From positions 310,001 through 374,000 of the forward strand of contig DIYL01000015.1 in assembly GCA_002428985.1 (NCBI GenBank): a stretch of DNA of 64,000 nt, written 5' to 3'. Numbering within the stretch: the first letter of the stretch is position 1; each line of letters begins with the position of its first letter. Positions 18,363 through 26,640 of the stretch are shown here, one piece after another. The notes beneath the pieces were generated by a model, which ran no database searches, was not told where the DNA came from, and saw only the letters and a list, made by a program, of their open reading frames with translations. The position numbers were made by a program, and so were the translations under genes. Source of the stretch: Anaerolineales bacterium UBA6055. GTDB taxonomy: Bacteria; Chloroflexota; Anaerolineae; Aggregatilineales; Phototrophicaceae.

Positions 18363-18716
18363 TTTATATTTCCCTTGTCGTGTGAATATATGTCTCAAAC
18401 TAATTGAATTTTGCCTATTGTCTGCACATCCGTCAAGGTAGAGAGACAATGTGCATCAAATACATCATACCCTAAGATTGAATAATTTGTTAAAAATTTC
18501 ACAATATTAAACGATTAAACCAATGTGACTAATGTCACACTCATATATGAGGGATGTCAATAACATCAACATGCCCAATCCTGTAAACTACAAATGATTC
18601 AATTAATCAATAACTTATCCGCAAATAATTAATGATGGATAAGGGGACAAAATCATTTGTCGATTTAAATGCTTAGTAAACAACATAAAACCCTATTCAC
18701 AAATTTGGAGGAAAGT
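18363..18716. promoter_or_regulatory. Divergent intergenic region between the era operon and pckA
   Basis: These 354 bases are AT-rich and carry no gene I can support. They hold a perfect CRP/FNR-like palindrome (18524-18539, listed separately) and a second inverted repeat, CTTATCC (18614-18620) with GGATAAG (18637-18643), arms separated by 16 bases. GGAGG at 18706 is the Shine-Dalgarno of pckA. The length of the leader suggests regulation of the carboxykinase. Confidence 0.6.
18524..18539. promoter_or_regulatory. CRP/FNR-family operator-like palindrome
   Basis: TGTGACTAATGTCACA is a perfect dyad matching TGTGA-N6-TCACA, the consensus of CRP-type regulators. Its centre lies 41 bases before a position that a TAACAT -10-like box at 18561-18566 would make the transcription start, the geometry of class II activation of pckA. 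The palindrome is seen directly; the regulator and promoter are inferred. Confidence 0.6.
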
Positions 18717-20315
18717 ATGTCTGACAATTTCACGCTGAAACAATATGGTCTTGATACTGAAAACATCACGCGTAATGCGCCACCTTCAGTCCTTTACCAA
18801 GAAGCGTTCGCTTACGAAGAAGATGCTGCAATGGCAGATAATGGTGCACTTATGGTACGCTCTGGCGAAAAAACAGGTCGTAGCCCTAACGATAAACGCA
18901 TTGTTAGCCACCCTGATTCCGAAGATGACATCTGGTGGGGTGACATCAATGTTGCAGTTGATGAACTTACATTCGCAATCAACCGTGAACGCGCAATGGA
19001 CTATCTCAACACACTCGACAAACTCTACGTTGTAGACGGTTTTGGTGGATGGGATGAAGAAGAACGTATCAAGGTACGTATCGTCTGTACACGTCCATAC
19101 CATGCACTATTCATGTATAACATGCTCATTCGCCCAACTGCAGAACAACTTGAAGACTTTGGCGAACCAGACTATGTCGTTTTCAACGCAGGGCAATTCC
19201 CAGCAAATCGTCACACCACAGGTATGACCTCAAAAACAAGTGTTGACCTTTCGTTTGAACACAAAGAAATCGTTATCCTCGGTACAGAATATGCCGGTGA
19301 AATGAAAAAAGGTGTGTTCACAGTCATGAACTACATTATGCCTAAGAAAGGCGTTATGTCGATGCACTGCTCCGCTAATGAAGGCGATGAAGGCGATGTA
19401 TCCTTGTTCTTCGGTCTCTCTGGTACAGGTAAAACCACCCTATCAGCAGATCCTCAACGTAAGTTGATCGGTGATGATGAACACTGCTGGACAGATCGTG
19501 GTGTTTTCAATATCGAAGGCGGTTGCTACGCGAAAGCTATCGATTTGTCACCTGAAAGCGAACCAGAAATCTACAATGCAATCCGCTTCGGTACAGTTCT
19601 AGAAAACGTCGTATATGATGAGAAAACACACGCTGTCGATTTTGGTGACACAACACTGACGCAAAACACACGTGCATCTTATCCGATTGAATTCATCGAT
19701 AATGCAAAAATCCCAGCTGTTGGCGGTCATCCGAAAAATGTCATCCTATTGACCTACGATGCCTTTGGTGTATTGCCTCCAGTCAGCAAATTGTCACCAG
19801 AACAAACCATGTATCACTTCATTAGTGGTTACACTGCGAAGGTAGCTGGTACAGAAATGGGTGTAACCGAGCCACAAGCAACCTTCTCCGCTTGCTTCGG
19901 TGCAGCATTTATGGTTTGGCATCCAAGCAAATACGCTGAATTGCTTGCAGAAAAGATGGAAGAACACGGTACATCAGCATGGTTGGTTAGCACCGGTTTG
20001 ACAGGTGGCCCATTCGGTACTGGTGAACGCCTTAGCTTGAAATATACACGTGCAATCATTGACGCAATCCACAATGGCGATCTCGATAACGTTGAAACCG
20101 TCACCGATCCAATTTTCGGTGTAGAAGTTCCAACAAGTTGCCCGAATGTCCCAGATGAGGTTCTTGTACCTAAGAACACATGGGCAGACGCAGCAGCATA
20201 TGAAGCTCAAGCACAGAAATTGGCACAACTGTTCGTTGACAACTTTGAACAATTCAAAGAAGGCAGCAGTGAAGCAATCATCGCTGCAGGACCAAATGTA
20301 ACAGTTATGTCCTAA
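18717..20315 (+). CDS. pckA: Phosphoenolpyruvate carboxykinase (ATP), first copy
   Basis: This 532-residue enzyme interconverts oxaloacetate + ATP and PEP + CO2 + ADP at the start of gluconeogenesis. The P-loop GLSGTGKTT (233-241) is followed by LIGDDEHCW, which coordinates metal and ATP. RSGEKTGRSPNDKR near the N-terminus and FGVLPPVSKLSPEQTMYHFI later are typical of the ATP-dependent family. ATG 18717 follows GGAGGAAAGT; an upstream ATG at 18669 lacks a site. It is preceded by a CRP-like operator and followed by a paralogue 227 bases on. All active-site segments appear intact. Confidence 0.96.
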   Translation: MSDNFTLKQYGLDTENITRNAPPSVLYQEAFAYEEDAAMADNGALMVRSGEKTGRSPNDKRIVSHPDSEDDIWWGDINVAVDELTFAINRERAMDYLNTLDKLYVVDGFGGWDEEERIKVRIVCTRPYHALFMYNMLIRPTAEQLEDFGEPDYVVFNAGQFPANRHTTGMTSKTSVDLSFEHKEIVILGTEYAGEMKKGVFTVMNYIMPKKGVMSMHCSANEGDEGDVSLFFGLSGTGKTTLSADPQRKLIGDDEHCWTDRGVFNIEGGCYAKAIDLSPESEPEIYNAIRFGTVLENVVYDEKTHAVDFGDTTLTQNTRASYPIEFIDNAKIPAVGGHPKNVILLTYDAFGVLPPVSKLSPEQTMYHFISGYTAKVAGTEMGVTEPQATFSACFGAAFMVWHPSKYAELLAEKMEEHGTSAWLVSTGLTGGPFGTGERLSLKYTRAIIDAIHNGDLDNVETVTDPIFGVEVPTSCPNVPDEVLVPKNTWADAAAYEAQAQKLAQLFVDNFEQFKEGSSEAIIAAGPNVTVMS

Positions 20316-20384
20316 TGCACTTGAAAAAAGTGTAAAGCAGTCTCGCAACAGATACGAGACAGCATAACAATCAATACAAAAATT

Positions 20385-20423
20385 CGGGTCTGTTTGAAAG
20401 CAGGCCCGGATATCCATATTTTT
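20385..20423 (+). terminator. Probable terminator after the first pckA
   Basis: CGGGTCTG (20385-20392) pairs with CAGGCCCG (20401-20408) with one G-U and an 8-base loop. A T5 run follows at 20419-20423, rather far from the stem, so efficiency is uncertain. A smaller GTCTCG/CGAGAC dyad lies just upstream. Confidence 0.5.
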
Positions 20424-20464
20424 ATCTGTATTTATAGAACAATGCCGTTTATATCCCTCAAGGC

Positions 20465-20490
20465 TCTGTTGGTTGTTTAACCAAAACAGA
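20465..20490 (+). promoter_or_regulatory. Hairpin in the leader of the second carboxykinase
   Basis: TCTG-TTGGTT pairs with AACCAA-CAGA around a GTTT loop, with a two-base bulge on the 3' side (10 pairs in total). It lies about 50 bases before the ATG of the second pckA gene. It could be an mRNA-stability element or an operator dyad. Confidence 0.35.
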
Positions 20491-20542
20491 CACCATTACT
20501 CCACAATGCAACCCCAACCTCTCAAATTGTAAAGGAGGCAAA

Positions 20543-22156
20543 ATGTACGCAAAACCACACGTTCACAGCACTGTCGGTCTAGACGAAGTTGGACTCAGAC
20601 AAGCAGATGTTAAGGGTGTTCATATTCATTGGAATTTAAATCCATCCGAACTATACGAACATGCTATCCGCAACGGTGAGGGTGAAATCACAAAAGACGG
20701 TGCAATCCGTATTCTAACCGGACAATACACAGGTCGTAGCCCCAAAGACAAATATTTTGTCGAACAAACCCCGTCGAGAGAAAAAATCTGGTGGGGGGAT
20801 ATCAACCAACCAACATCACCCGAATTATTCGACCATATGCACGAAAAAGTTCTGAATCACCTGAGTCATCGCCGTAACCTCTATGTATTTGATGGGTTCT
20901 GTGGCACAGATAAAGAACATCGGATGCCAATCCGTGTGATTAGTCAAGTGGCTTATCATGCCCTTTTCTCATGGAATATGTTTGTCAGTGCAACCAATGA
21001 AGAGCTAGCAAATCATGTGCCAGAATTTACAGTATTAGCAGCGCCAAGCTTGATTGCCCGCCCCGATGTAGATGGCACACGCACAGGCACATTCATCGGT
21101 GTCAATATCGAAAAACGTTTGATTATTATCGTTGGTACAATGTATTCTGGCGAAGTCAAAAAAGGTATCTTCTCAATCATGAATTACCAGTTGCCAGAAA
21201 AAGGTGTCATGCCAATGCACTGTTCGGCAAACGTTAGTGAAGATGGTAAGTCGGCAATATTCTTTGGGCTAAGCGGCACAGGCAAAACAACATTAAGTGC
21301 TGATGCCTCCCGCACCTTAATCGGCGACGATGAACATGGTTGGAGCGATAATGGTATCTTCAATTTTGAAGGTGGGTGTTATGCCAAGACAATTAACTTA
21401 CGTCCAGAAAACGAACCCGAAATTTATGCAACAACCAAAATGTTCGGAACAATCCTAGAAAATGTTCCATTACGCGAAGATCGCTCACCAGATTTTGATG
21501 ACACGCGATATACTCAAAATACTCGTTGCTCCTACCCAATCCATTATATTCCGAATGCTTCTGAGACAGGATTAGCAGGACACCCTGAAAATGTTATATT
21601 CCTGACCGCTGACGCATTTGGTGTATTGCCGCCAATCAGTAAGCTATCACCAGAACAAGCAATGTACCATTTTATCAGTGGCTACACTGCCAAGGTCGCT
21701 GGTACAGAACGCGGGGTAACTGAACCTCAAGCCACATTTAGTGCATGTTTCGGCGCACCATTTATGCCATTACATCCTACCATTTACGCTGAACTACTCG
21801 CAGAAAAAATCAAAAAGCATAGCTCAGCAGTTTGGTTAATTAACACAGGGTGGACAGGCGGAGAATACGGCATAGGATCACGGATGAAATTGTCATATAC
21901 ACGTCGCATGGTAAATGCGGTACTTGATGGTGAACTGGATAACGTTGAATATGAGGAAGATCCTATTTTCGGTTTAATGATTCCAACAAACATACCTGAA
22001 ATACCGAATGAAGTCTTAAACCCGCGTAACACATGGTCGGATAAAGGTGCATATGATACAAAAGCCAATGCGCTTGCCAACATGTTTAAACAAAACTTCG
22101 AACAATTCAAAGATCAAGCAAACGAGGATATTCTAACCGGAGGTCCAAAGGTCTAA
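20543..22156 (+). CDS. Phosphoenolpyruvate carboxykinase (ATP), second copy
   Basis: This 537-residue paralogue of the gene just upstream keeps every catalytic segment: TGQYTGRSPKDKYFVE, the P-loop GLSGTGKTT (242-250), LIGDDEHGW and FGVLPPISKLSPEQAMYHFI. It diverges strongly in the N-terminal region and in the segment after kinase-2 (for example PLREDRSPDFDDTRY), so this is an old duplication or an acquired second type rather than a recent copy. AAGGAGG precedes the ATG. Both copies have their own leaders, and separate expression, for example in opposite flux directions, is an inference. It ends at the shared terminator at 22179. Confidence 0.94.
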   Translation: MYAKPHVHSTVGLDEVGLRQADVKGVHIHWNLNPSELYEHAIRNGEGEITKDGAIRILTGQYTGRSPKDKYFVEQTPSREKIWWGDINQPTSPELFDHMHEKVLNHLSHRRNLYVFDGFCGTDKEHRMPIRVISQVAYHALFSWNMFVSATNEELANHVPEFTVLAAPSLIARPDVDGTRTGTFIGVNIEKRLIIIVGTMYSGEVKKGIFSIMNYQLPEKGVMPMHCSANVSEDGKSAIFFGLSGTGKTTLSADASRTLIGDDEHGWSDNGIFNFEGGCYAKTINLRPENEPEIYATTKMFGTILENVPLREDRSPDFDDTRYTQNTRCSYPIHYIPNASETGLAGHPENVIFLTADAFGVLPPISKLSPEQAMYHFISGYTAKVAGTERGVTEPQATFSACFGAPFMPLHPTIYAELLAEKIKKHSSAVWLINTGWTGGEYGIGSRMKLSYTRRMVNAVLDGELDNVEYEEDPIFGLMIPTNIPEIPNEVLNPRNTWSDKGAYDTKANALANMFKQNFEQFKDQANEDILTGGPKV

Positions 22157-22178
22157 TACACAGATAAAACCTGTAAAC

Positions 22179-22212
22179 AAAAAGAGGTCAGCGTCAAAGC
22201 CGACCTCTTTTT
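22179..22212. terminator. Bidirectional terminator between pckA2 and the fasciclin gene
   Basis: AAAAAGAGGTC (22179-22189) pairs perfectly with GACCTCTTTTT (22202-22212), giving an 11-bp stem with A-run and T-run flanks. It can serve both the plus-strand carboxykinase and the minus-strand gene that ends at 22233. Confidence 0.9.
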
Positions 22213-22232
22213 AATATCAGAGTTAGATCACA

Positions 22233-23324
22233 CTATGGAAGCATGACTCCACCGATGATGTGGATGATACCGTTTGAAGCAACGATATCGGTTACTAGAA
22301 TTTGTGCGCCAGCAATTGATGCGCCACCTTCAGTTGAAACGACTGCGACACCACCATTACTCATCAACAATTGACCGAATGAAACTACATCTTCAGCGGT
22401 GAAGACACCACCAGCGATGTGATATTGCAAAATGTTGCGGAGTACTGCTGTATCAGCAAGAACGGATTCCAATACACCATCAGGTAGTGCTGCGAATGCA
22501 TCGTTGGTTGGAGCGAATACGGTGTATGGGCCGCCACCAGCAAGTGCACCAGCCATGTCAGCTGCTACGACTGCGGTTACGAGTGTTGAGAGTTCTGGAG
22601 TTGCAACAGCAATGTCGGTGATGCTACCAAGTGTCAAAATGTCAGCAATTGTACCCAAGCTCCATGCGGAGAGTGCAACACCAGGGGAAGCCAATGTGCC
22701 AGATGCAGCTACAAAGTAGTATGTTTGGTTAGCAAGCAAAACGTTGCTCAAGTTGAGGACAACTGGTTCAGTTGCGCCAGCAGGAACTACTTGCAAGCTG
22801 TATGTGCCAGCAGGAAGTGTCAAGGAAGCAGATTCGCCAAAGGACAAGCTGCTGATGACAGGTGTACCATCAGGGAGAATTACGTCTACAGCTGGTGCAT
22901 CTTCGATACCATGGAATACAGTGACAAATGTTTCGCCAGGTTCGAGTGTTGCGATATCTTCTGAAATAATTGCAGGGCCAAGTGTACCTGCGCTCAAGGA
23001 ACCGGTAGCAGCGATCGTTGTCCATTCGCCTGCGCCAAAGCTAAGTGTAGCAGGACCAATAGCAGCTGAATCAATCGATGTACCAGCAGGAGCAACAGCA
23101 ATGCTGTATGAACCAGCGCTCAATTCAATCCATCCGGTGATGCCGTTAAAACCAAGACCTGTGATAACTGCAGCGCCATCAACGTAAACGTCAACTGCTG
23201 GGGTATCAGGTGACAAATGTGCTACACGAACATGTGTGGTTGTATCTTGTGCATTAACAATTGCGCCTTGGAACAAACCAAGTGTCAAAAGTAATCCAAG
23301 AATAACAAATAAACGTTGTTTCAT
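22233..23324 (-). CDS. Secreted DUF4397-fasciclin (FAS1) domain protein
   Basis: This 363-residue exported protein has a signal peptide at 1-25 (LFVILGLLLTLGLFQGAIVNA). DUF4397-type beta-sandwich sequence follows at about 28-225, in two related halves (VRVAHLSPDTPAVDVYVDG and VTVFHGIEDAPAVDVILPDG). The C-terminal FAS1 domain (about 230-363) has its signature GGPYTVFAPTNDAFAALPDG and ends with NGIIHIIGGVMLP. FAS1 domains mediate adhesion in many lineages, so a surface or matrix role is likely. GGAGG precedes the ATG. It lacks an LPxTG motif or visible membrane anchor, so it is probably released or loosely bound. Confidence 0.92.
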   Translation of the reverse strand: MKQRLFVILGLLLTLGLFQGAIVNAQDTTTHVRVAHLSPDTPAVDVYVDGAAVITGLGFNGITGWIELSAGSYSIAVAPAGTSIDSAAIGPATLSFGAGEWTTIAATGSLSAGTLGPAIISEDIATLEPGETFVTVFHGIEDAPAVDVILPDGTPVISSLSFGESASLTLPAGTYSLQVVPAGATEPVVLNLSNVLLANQTYYFVAASGTLASPGVALSAWSLGTIADILTLGSITDIAVATPELSTLVTAVVAADMAGALAGGGPYTVFAPTNDAFAALPDGVLESVLADTAVLRNILQYHIAGGVFTAEDVVSFGQLLMSNGGVAVVSTEGGASIAGAQILVTDIVASNGIIHIIGGVMLP

Positions 23325-23619
23325 ACTTAAATATCCTCCAATGGATAGTTAGATTTTTGTATCGAGAGTATGTCCCCTCACGTTCATCAGGTTATATGCA
23401 ACAGATAAGCGATGTCTGTGCTTTTATTAAACATGTCCTAATAGCCAAGTTAAGAAAAACTTTGAGGGAAATTAATTACGTCTAATATTACAAATTGTAT
23501 ATATACCATTTATCACCCCATTTAACGACAGATTACATAGAGGAAAAATTTTGTGAATTCATGTACAATCACGGTGTTTTGAAGCAATTGTATAAATATA
23601 TTAGAGAGGAAACATCTGA

Positions 23620-24606
23620 ATGAGCAATCCAATTCGTGTAGCAGTAACTGGCGGTGCAGGACAAATTGCATACAGCTTGTTATTCCGTATTGGTAATGGC
23701 GAAGTATTCGGTCCAGAGCAACCTGTTATCCTACAGATTTTGGAAATCCCACAAGCCATGGACGCACTCAAAGGTGTCGTCATGGAGTTGAAAGACAGTG
23801 CACAACCCCTCGTTAAAGATATCATCACATCAGATGATCCAAATGTTGCATTTAAAGATGCAAATTGGGCGATTCTTGTAGGTGGTAAGCCACGTGGTCC
23901 AGGTATGGTTCGTGCTGACTTGATCGCAGCAAACGGTCCAATCTTTGTAGACCAAGGTAAAGCAATCAACGACCATGCAGCCGATGATGTACGTGTGGTA
24001 GTCGTTGCTAACCCATGTAACTCAAACTGTCTCGTGGCTAAAGCAAATGCACCTGATGTTCCAGCAGACCGCTGGTTTGCTATGACACGCCTCGATGAAA
24101 ATCGTGCAAAATCACAACTTGCAGACAAAGCAGGTGTAGATGTAACAGAAGTCACCAACGTTGGTATTTGGGGTAACCACAGTGCCACCCAATTCCCGAA
24201 CTTTGAACATGCAAAAATCGGTGGAAAGCCTGCTGAAGAAGTCATCAATGATCGTGAATGGCTTGAAGGTGAATTTATCACAACTGTACAGAAACGTGGT
24301 GCAGCAATCATTCAAGCACGTGGTAAAAGCTCGGCAGCAAGTGCTGCTAATGCTGCGCTTGATACAATCCGTAGCATTATTACCCCAACACCTGAAGGTG
24401 ACTGGTTCAGTGCAGCAATACCATCAGATGGTAACCCATACGGTATTGAAGACGGTCTAATGTACTCCTTCCCACTTCGTAGTGATGGCAATGGCAATGT
24501 AGAAATCGTTGCAGGTCTTGACCTAACCGATTACGCAGTCACAAAAGCTAAAGCAACCGAAGAAGAGCTAAAAGGCGAACGCGAAGCCATCACCGACTTG
24601 CTCTAA
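23620..24606 (+). CDS. mdh: Malate dehydrogenase (NAD)
   Basis: This 328-residue enzyme oxidises malate to oxaloacetate. The nucleotide-binding loop is VTGGAGQIAYSLL; substrate arginines lie in GKPRGPGMVRADL and TRLDENRAKSQLA, and the catalytic histidine in IWGNHSATQFP. It belongs to the cytosolic MDH type with the two-residue-longer dinucleotide loop. ANPCNSNC replaces the more usual GNPxNTNA, a mild variation. GAGAGG precedes the ATG. A strong terminator follows at 24633. It sits near two PEP carboxykinases: malate to oxaloacetate to PEP. Confidence 0.96.
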   Translation: MSNPIRVAVTGGAGQIAYSLLFRIGNGEVFGPEQPVILQILEIPQAMDALKGVVMELKDSAQPLVKDIITSDDPNVAFKDANWAILVGGKPRGPGMVRADLIAANGPIFVDQGKAINDHAADDVRVVVVANPCNSNCLVAKANAPDVPADRWFAMTRLDENRAKSQLADKAGVDVTEVTNVGIWGNHSATQFPNFEHAKIGGKPAEEVINDREWLEGEFITTVQKRGAAIIQARGKSSAASAANAALDTIRSIITPTPEGDWFSAAIPSDGNPYGIEDGLMYSFPLRSDGNGNVEIVAGLDLTDYAVTKAKATEEELKGEREAITDLL

Positions 24607-24632
24607 GATACACAGACAGATGATATACTGAA

Positions 24633-24660
24633 GGGTAGAGAATTCTCTCTACCCTTTTTT
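24633..24660 (+). terminator. Rho-independent terminator of mdh
   Basis: GGGTAGAGA (24633-24641) and TCTCTACCC (24646-24654) form a perfect 9-bp stem with an ATTC loop, followed by T6. The Shine-Dalgarno of the next gene begins six bases later. Confidence 0.95.
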
Positions 24661-24676
24661 GATTAAGGACATCACT

Positions 24677-25033
24677 ATGACAGTTGTGGACATCCTGAAG
24701 ATTATAATCAGTATCTTATCCTTGCTCTTCGGTGTATTAGGTATATTCCGTCCCAAAGCAATGGCAGATTTTGCCCACTTTGGATTATCCAACGCACGCG
24801 GCTTTGCAGAAATACGTATTAACTTTGGCGGTTTTTTCATCGCACTAGGTGGCGGTGCTATCTTACTCAACGATCCCGAAGCATATATGTTGTTGGGTCT
24901 TGGTTATGTGGGTTTAGCCCTTGTGCGTCTCATCAATGCACTAGTTGACCGAAGCCTGTTTACTCAAGTCTATATTGCAACACTTATCTTTGAGATTGTT
25001 TCAGCGGTTATCTTATTACTTCCCACCACTTAG
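24677..25033 (+). CDS. Small four-helix membrane protein, DUF4345-like
   Basis: This 118-residue protein has four predicted transmembrane helices: IIISILSLLFGVLGIF, GGFFIALGGGAILL, MLLGLGYVGLALVRLI and YIATLIFEIVSAVILLL. The arginine between helices 1 and 2 (AEIRINFGGFF) resembles DUF4345-type proteins, whose function is unknown. ATG 24677 follows AAGGA; an in-frame start at 24659 lies in the terminator T-run and is rejected. It ends 12 bases before the phosphoesterase gene. Confidence 0.75.
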   Translation: MTVVDILKIIISILSLLFGVLGIFRPKAMADFAHFGLSNARGFAEIRINFGGFFIALGGGAILLNDPEAYMLLGLGYVGLALVRLINALVDRSLFTQVYIATLIFEIVSAVILLLPTT

Positions 25034-25045
25034 GAATACAAACAC

Positions 25046-26047
25046 ATGACCTATCCCAAAGCAATAGATTTTAAATCCGGCAAAGCTATAGTTGTGACTG
25101 ATTTACATGGCAATGGTCAGATCTACAATCATATTCGTGACACCTTTCTCAAGTTACACGCATCCGGTGAGGTCGACCGTCTAATTATTTGTGGAGATTT
25201 AATTCACGGGTATGGTAATGAAGCAGAAGATAGTAGCTTGCCTATGCTACTCGATGTTATGAGTTTGCAGAAAACACATGGTGCAGATACAGTGGTTATG
25301 CTTATGGGCAACCACGAAATGCCTCATATCTATAGCATCGTACTTTCTAAGGGAAGTCAAACATTTACCCCTCGCTTCGAACATGCACTGGCAAAATTAG
25401 ACAGCAATCCAAATGCAAAATACAAGCGTTCTGATGTAATCACATTTCTCAAATCATTACCATTTGTTATCCGCACAAAAGCTGGCGTTCTTATCACACA
25501 TGCTGGTGCGACACCCGCTATCAAAACTCAAGGTGATGCGGAACAACTACTCAATTTTGACCACGATACACTTCTCGAGCAAGCCAATGAGTGGATGCAA
25601 GATTATGATGTAGAGGCATTAAAAAGTCATCGTCAATATGTAGCACAAGTACGCGAGATGGTAGCAGTTGAATCTGTAAATGATCCACGATTTTTGGATA
25701 TGTTACGGGGGCAGTTACTCAGTGCGAACAGTGGACAATTTCAATTTTTGTGGGATGTATTATTCGCAACCAATGAAAAAGGTTGGAGTGTTGAGGCTTA
25801 TGGGGTCGTTCTGAAAGCATATTTGCGGGCGATGTCAATCAATAGTCCATCACCTCAATATGTTGTTGTCGCTGGACATATAGGGGTACAGGGAGGACAT
25901 AAGCTTGTAACTGAACAGCAGTTACGTCTGGCATCTTATGCTCACGCCCATCCCAACGAAGCAGGACAAATTCTAATACTAGATTGTGAAGCACCTGTTA
26001 TAAAAGCTTCTGAACTTGTCCCACATTTACGGCAAACACTCACTTAG
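25046..26047 (+). CDS. Metallophosphoesterase (calcineurin-like)
   Basis: This 333-residue calcineurin-fold phosphoesterase has the dinuclear metal motifs in order: VVTDLHGNGQIYN (D-x-H), ICGDLIHGYG (GDxxxxG), LMGNHEMPH (GNH), TKAGVLITHAGA and VVAGHIGVQGGH. The family covers protein phosphatases, Ap4A hydrolases and nucleotidases, and the substrate cannot be read from these motifs. It follows the DUF4345-like gene closely. Its TAG interlocks with the stop codon of the convergent PspC gene. Confidence 0.88.
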   Translation: MTYPKAIDFKSGKAIVVTDLHGNGQIYNHIRDTFLKLHASGEVDRLIICGDLIHGYGNEAEDSSLPMLLDVMSLQKTHGADTVVMLMGNHEMPHIYSIVLSKGSQTFTPRFEHALAKLDSNPNAKYKRSDVITFLKSLPFVIRTKAGVLITHAGATPAIKTQGDAEQLLNFDHDTLLEQANEWMQDYDVEALKSHRQYVAQVREMVAVESVNDPRFLDMLRGQLLSANSGQFQFLWDVLFATNEKGWSVEAYGVVLKAYLRAMSINSPSPQYVVVAGHIGVQGGHKLVTEQQLRLASYAHAHPNEAGQILILDCEAPVIKASELVPHLRQTLT

Positions 26048-26283
26048 TATGTTTCGTCGTTTTTGATTTTTTCGGCTGATGTTTGCACAAATTCTGGTTC
26101 TTCTGGCACAACTACCGCCATAATAATATACAGGATTAGTCCTGGGCCACCTGCAAGGGTAAGCAATAACCAGATAATGCGAACAATGGTTGGGTCGAGG
26201 TTGAAGTATTCTGCGACACCACCACAGACACCTGCCAACTGTTTATTGGTGCGTGACCGATAGAGCCGTTTTGCTGTATTCAT
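26044..26283 (-). CDS. PspC-domain membrane protein 1
   Basis: This 79-residue PspC domain protein has the conserved LAGVCGGVAEYFNLDPTIVRIIW followed by a glycine-rich transmembrane segment (LAGGPGLILYIIMAVVVP) and a short polar tail. PspC domains are linked to envelope-stress sensing. GAGGAGAG lies upstream of the ATG, with a TACAAT -10-like box about 45 bases before it. A closely related copy is encoded just upstream on the same strand. It overlaps the convergent phosphoesterase gene by four bases. Confidence 0.9.
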   Translation of the reverse strand: MNTAKRLYRSRTNKQLAGVCGGVAEYFNLDPTIVRIIWLLLTLAGGPGLILYIIMAVVVPEEPEFVQTSAEKIKNDETY

Positions 26284-26340
26284 TGTATAGTATCTCTCCT
26301 CAATTTCAGTTTAGTGTACGATTCGATTGTATCAGAAAGA

Positions 26341-26544
26341 TTATGCGTCGGGCATAACAAGTGCCATAATAATGTAGAGAACTAGGCCAGGTCCACCTGC
26401 TAGTGTCAATAACACAAATGCCAACCGAACCAATGTCACATCAACATTAAAGTATTCAGCAATCCCTCCACATACCCCGAATATAACCTCATTTTGCTCA
26501 GATTTCATCAATCGTCTTGGCGCATAGTTTTTTTGTTTTTGCAT
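26341..26544 (-). CDS. PspC-domain membrane protein 2
   Basis: This 67-residue paralogue of the neighbouring PspC protein contains FGVCGGIAEYFNVDVTLVRLAF, then LAGGPGLVLYIIMALVMP. The N-terminus is basic (KNYAPRRLMK) and there is no tail after the helix. It is probably the product of a tandem duplication and co-expressed with its partner 57 bases downstream. The role is inferred to be at the membrane only. Confidence 0.88.
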   Translation of the reverse strand: MQKQKNYAPRRLMKSEQNEVIFGVCGGIAEYFNVDVTLVRLAFVLLTLAGGPGLVLYIIMALVMPDA

Positions 26545-26640
26545 GATGTGTAACTCCCTATGTTTTGCTTTTCAGTATTACTTATATATACGCCGGAGTC
26601 ACAATTTGGTTTTAAATCCACAGACGCATTTACAAGTTTT

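Noticed and set aside
18614..18643. CTTATCC/GGATAAG inverted repeat as a terminator or riboswitch
   Set aside because: Its arms are only 7 bases and 16 apart, with no T-tract or known riboswitch core; kept only as a note in the pckA upstream region.
19974..20417. Cysteine-rich 147-residue minus-strand frame at the end of the first pckA
   Set aside because: The cysteines come from the reverse complement of Ala/Thr codons of pckA; there is no spacing pattern of a metal site and no SD.
20543..22156. Second pckA as a decaying pseudogene
   Set aside because: The frame is full length and every catalytic segment is intact, with a strong Shine-Dalgarno.
22744..23187. 147-residue open frame on the plus strand inside the fasciclin gene
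   Set aside because: It is the mirror of a repetitive Ala/Val/Gly-rich coding sequence; the minus-strand protein has a signal peptide, SD and FAS1 motifs.
23601..24311. 236-residue open frame on the minus strand inside mdh
   Set aside because: It is fully antisense to a secure malate dehydrogenase, has low-complexity Ser/Thr/Ala-rich composition, and no ribosome-binding site or domain.
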